DNA of 7,427 bases. Origin: an uncultured Clostridia bacterium (GTDB taxonomy: Bacteria; Bacillota; Clostridia; Oscillospirales; CAG-272). How positions within the stretch are numbered: the first letter of the stretch is position 1; the number at the start of each line of letters is the position of its first letter. The stretch is from NCBI GenBank assembly GCA_937894775.1, contig CALAXC010000328.1:1-7427 (forward strand), read 5' to 3'. Shown piece by piece: positions 6,701 through 7,427 of the stretch. The notes below the pieces were generated by a model. That model was not told the DNA's origin and did no database searches. It worked only from the letters and a program-made list of their open reading frames with translations. Made by a program: the position numbers and the translations under genes.

Positions 6701-6733
6701 TAAGTAATATTATTAACTCTACTAAATTACTTA
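6701..6733 (-). other. Inverted repeat in the pth 5' leader, next to its ribosome binding site
   Basis: TAAGTAAT (6733-6726) and ATTACTTA (6708-6701) form a perfect 8-bp inverted repeat around a 17-base loop. The 3' arm ends on the first two bases of the TAGAGGT ribosome binding site, and the 5' arm starts near the predicted transcription start. It could modulate pth translation or be an operator. It is all A/T but for one pair, so chance is possible. Confidence 0.4.
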
Positions 6734-6735
6734 AT

Positions 6736-6764
6736 ATTATATTATACAAATCAAAAAAAATCAA
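6736..6764 (-). promoter_or_regulatory. Predicted promoter of the pth-mfd-foldase operon
   Basis: TTGATT (6764-6759), 17-base spacer, TATAAT (6741-6736). A second TATAAT overlaps at 6746-6741 but has only a 12-base spacing to the same -35. Transcription would start near 6730, giving a leader of about 40 bases. The spacer includes a T run, which bends DNA and often raises promoter activity. Confidence 0.7.
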
Positions 6765-6833
6765 CCTTATTTTTCTCATTTTGTACCGTTCACAGAAAAT
6801 TTACATTTACATTTGGCATAATTTGAGAGAAAG
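6765..6833. other. Divergent spacer between pth and ppdK promoters
   Basis: This AT-rich stretch separates the two opposed promoters; the whole gene-free interval is 6691-6961. It contains a short direct repeat (TTTACA at 6800-6805 and 6806-6811) and a 13-base TGT...ACA inverted motif at 6782-6794. No RNA gene, terminator or convincing operator can be supported here. Confidence 0.4.
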
Positions 6834-6865
6834 TTGTAGTCTTTTTATTAAAATTATGTTATAAT
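6834..6865 (+). promoter_or_regulatory. Predicted ppdK promoter (extended -10)
   Basis: A perfect TATAAT at 6860-6865 is preceded by TGT (6857-6859), an extended -10. No good -35 sits at 17 bases (TAGTCT at 6837-6842); TTGTAG (6834-6839) is closer in sequence but 20 bases away. Extended -10 promoters can work with a weak -35, which may leave room for activation. Transcription should start near 6872. Confidence 0.75.
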
Positions 6866-6871
6866 ACTTAA

Positions 6872-6961
6872 AGCTATGCGGGGTACCCATGTCTTGCGAC
6901 ATCAATATCCTGCAAAGCCAAAAATTCGTCAAAAATTTTTTATAAATGGAGGTATCTTCCA
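6872..6961 (+). other. ppdK 5' leader with small hairpins
   Basis: The untranslated leader is about 90 bases. It contains palindromic GGGTACCC (6881-6888), the hairpin ATGTC-TTGC-GACAT (6889-6902), an A/T block (6919-6942), and the ribosome binding site GGAGG (6948-6952) nine bases before the ATG. GGAGG can pair with CTTCC (6956-6960) across a TAT triloop, partly hiding the site. No known riboswitch class is recognised. Confidence 0.45.
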
Positions 6962-7427
6962 ATGGCAAAGAAATATTGCTATCTCTTTACCGAGGGTAAC
7001 GCTACAATGCGTGAAATTCTCGGCGGTAAGGGCGCAAACCTTGCAGAAATGACCAACATTTTCAAGGAAAAGTTCCCTGAAAGAAACCCTGTTCCCCAGG
7101 GATTCACGATCTCGACAGAGGCTTGTACTCAGTATTACGAGGACGGTCGTCAGATCAACGATGAAATCATGGCTGAGATCATGGAGTACATCGTAAAGAT
7201 GGAAAAGGTTACCGGCAAAAAGTTCGGCGATCTTGAAAATCCCCTTCTCGTTTCGGTTCGTTCAGGTGCTCGCGCATCAATGCCCGGTATGATGGATACT
7301 ATTCTTAACCTCGGTCTTAACGAAGAGGTTGTTGAAGTTATGGCTAAGAAGTCCGGCAATCCCCGTTGGGCTTACGACTGCTACAGAAGATTCATTCAGA
7401 TGTATTCTGACGTAGTTATGGAAGTTG
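6962..7427 (+). CDS. ppdK: Pyruvate, phosphate dikinase, N-terminal part (truncated by window edge)
   Basis: PPDK interconverts pyruvate + ATP + Pi with PEP + AMP + PPi in the cytoplasm; in clostridia it often serves PPi-dependent glycolysis or PEP synthesis. The 155 codons present are the start of the ATP-grasp nucleotide-binding domain: EGNATMREILGGKGANLAEM (11-30) with K23, VPQGFTISTEAC (44-55), LLVSVRSGARASMPGMMDT (95-113) with R100, then GNPRWAYDCYRRFIQMYSDV. K23 and R100 correspond to K22 and R92 of the Clostridium symbiosum enzyme. The shift from +1 to +8 shows about seven extra residues at 33-41 (IFKEKFPER). The full family length is about 875 residues, so roughly 18% is seen. The ATG has GGAGG nine bases upstream. 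Codon use is biased (no ATA for Ile, many GGT/CGT/GTT), unlike the minus-strand genes, which suggests high expression. It is divergent from pth. Confidence 0.97.
   Translation, partial: MAKKYCYLFTEGNATMREILGGKGANLAEMTNIFKEKFPERNPVPQGFTISTEACTQYYEDGRQINDEIMAEIMEYIVKMEKVTGKKFGDLENPLLVSVRSGARASMPGMMDTILNLGLNEEVVEVMAKKSGNPRWAYDCYRRFIQMYSDVVMEV

Noticed and set aside
6782..6794. TGTACCGTTCACA, resembling a CcpA cre site near the ppdK promoter
   Set aside because: The CGNWNNCW half matches but the left half is one base short of the cre spacing, and it is about 45 bases upstream of a poor -35. A single imperfect match is not enough.
6768..6833. Distant inverted arms TTTCTC and GAGAAA in the divergent spacer
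   Set aside because: Six-base arms some 50 bases apart are expected by chance in this AT-rich region.
6874..6920. Fragments resembling a c-di-GMP-I riboswitch (GCGGGGTACC and TGCAAAGCC)
   Set aside because: The pieces are in the reverse order compared with the real aptamer, and the intervening helices and the 5' GCAAACC element are missing.
6876..6960. Possible small ORF starting ATGCGGGGTACC in the ppdK leader, running into ppdK in another frame
   Set aside because: No ribosome binding site, starts almost at the predicted transcript 5' end, and overlaps the strong ppdK start. It is most likely chance.

Overview
The window looks like chromosomal DNA from a low-GC Firmicute, most likely a class Clostridia gut-type anaerobe. 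The evidence is a type A RNase P RNA (Bacilli usually carry type B), an ECF-type thiamine transporter behind a TPP riboswitch, a clostridial-style pyruvate phosphate dikinase, a lipoprotein foldase, purine-rich Shine-Dalgarno sites and AT-rich spacers. This placement is inference; there is no rRNA or other phylogenetic marker beyond rnpB.

Most of the window is transcribed leftwards (minus strand). Reading in that direction from the right: a promoter near 6750 drives pth (GTG start), then mfd 13 bases later, then a parvulin-type lipoprotein foldase gene 69 bases after that. No terminator is visible between or after these three genes. A near-perfect extended -10 promoter just past the foldase stop starts a second unit: TPP riboswitch, intrinsic terminator, thiT. 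A third consensus promoter, whose -35 box is the last two codons of thiT, starts rnpB, which runs off the left edge after about 100 bases. To the right of pth, about 270 bases of AT-rich divergent spacer separate it from a rightward promoter, a roughly 90-base leader and the first 155 codons of ppdK.

The genes are mainly housekeeping: translation quality control (Pth), transcription-coupled repair (Mfd), extracytoplasmic protein folding, thiamine uptake, tRNA 5' processing and PEP/pyruvate metabolism. PPDK does not use thiamine itself, so there is no direct pathway link to thiT.

No wholly new system is evident. The best points for a second look are: (1) a readable switching mechanism for the TPP riboswitch, in which the extreme 5' end of the leader can pair over about 13 base pairs with the terminator loop and 3' arm and shares bases with aptamer helix P1; (2) the nested promoters and lack of terminators, which could make that riboswitch terminator gate read-through from the repair/foldase operon and into rnpB; (3) a roughly 85-residue Asp/Asn-Gly repeat insertion inside the parvulin domain of the foldase.
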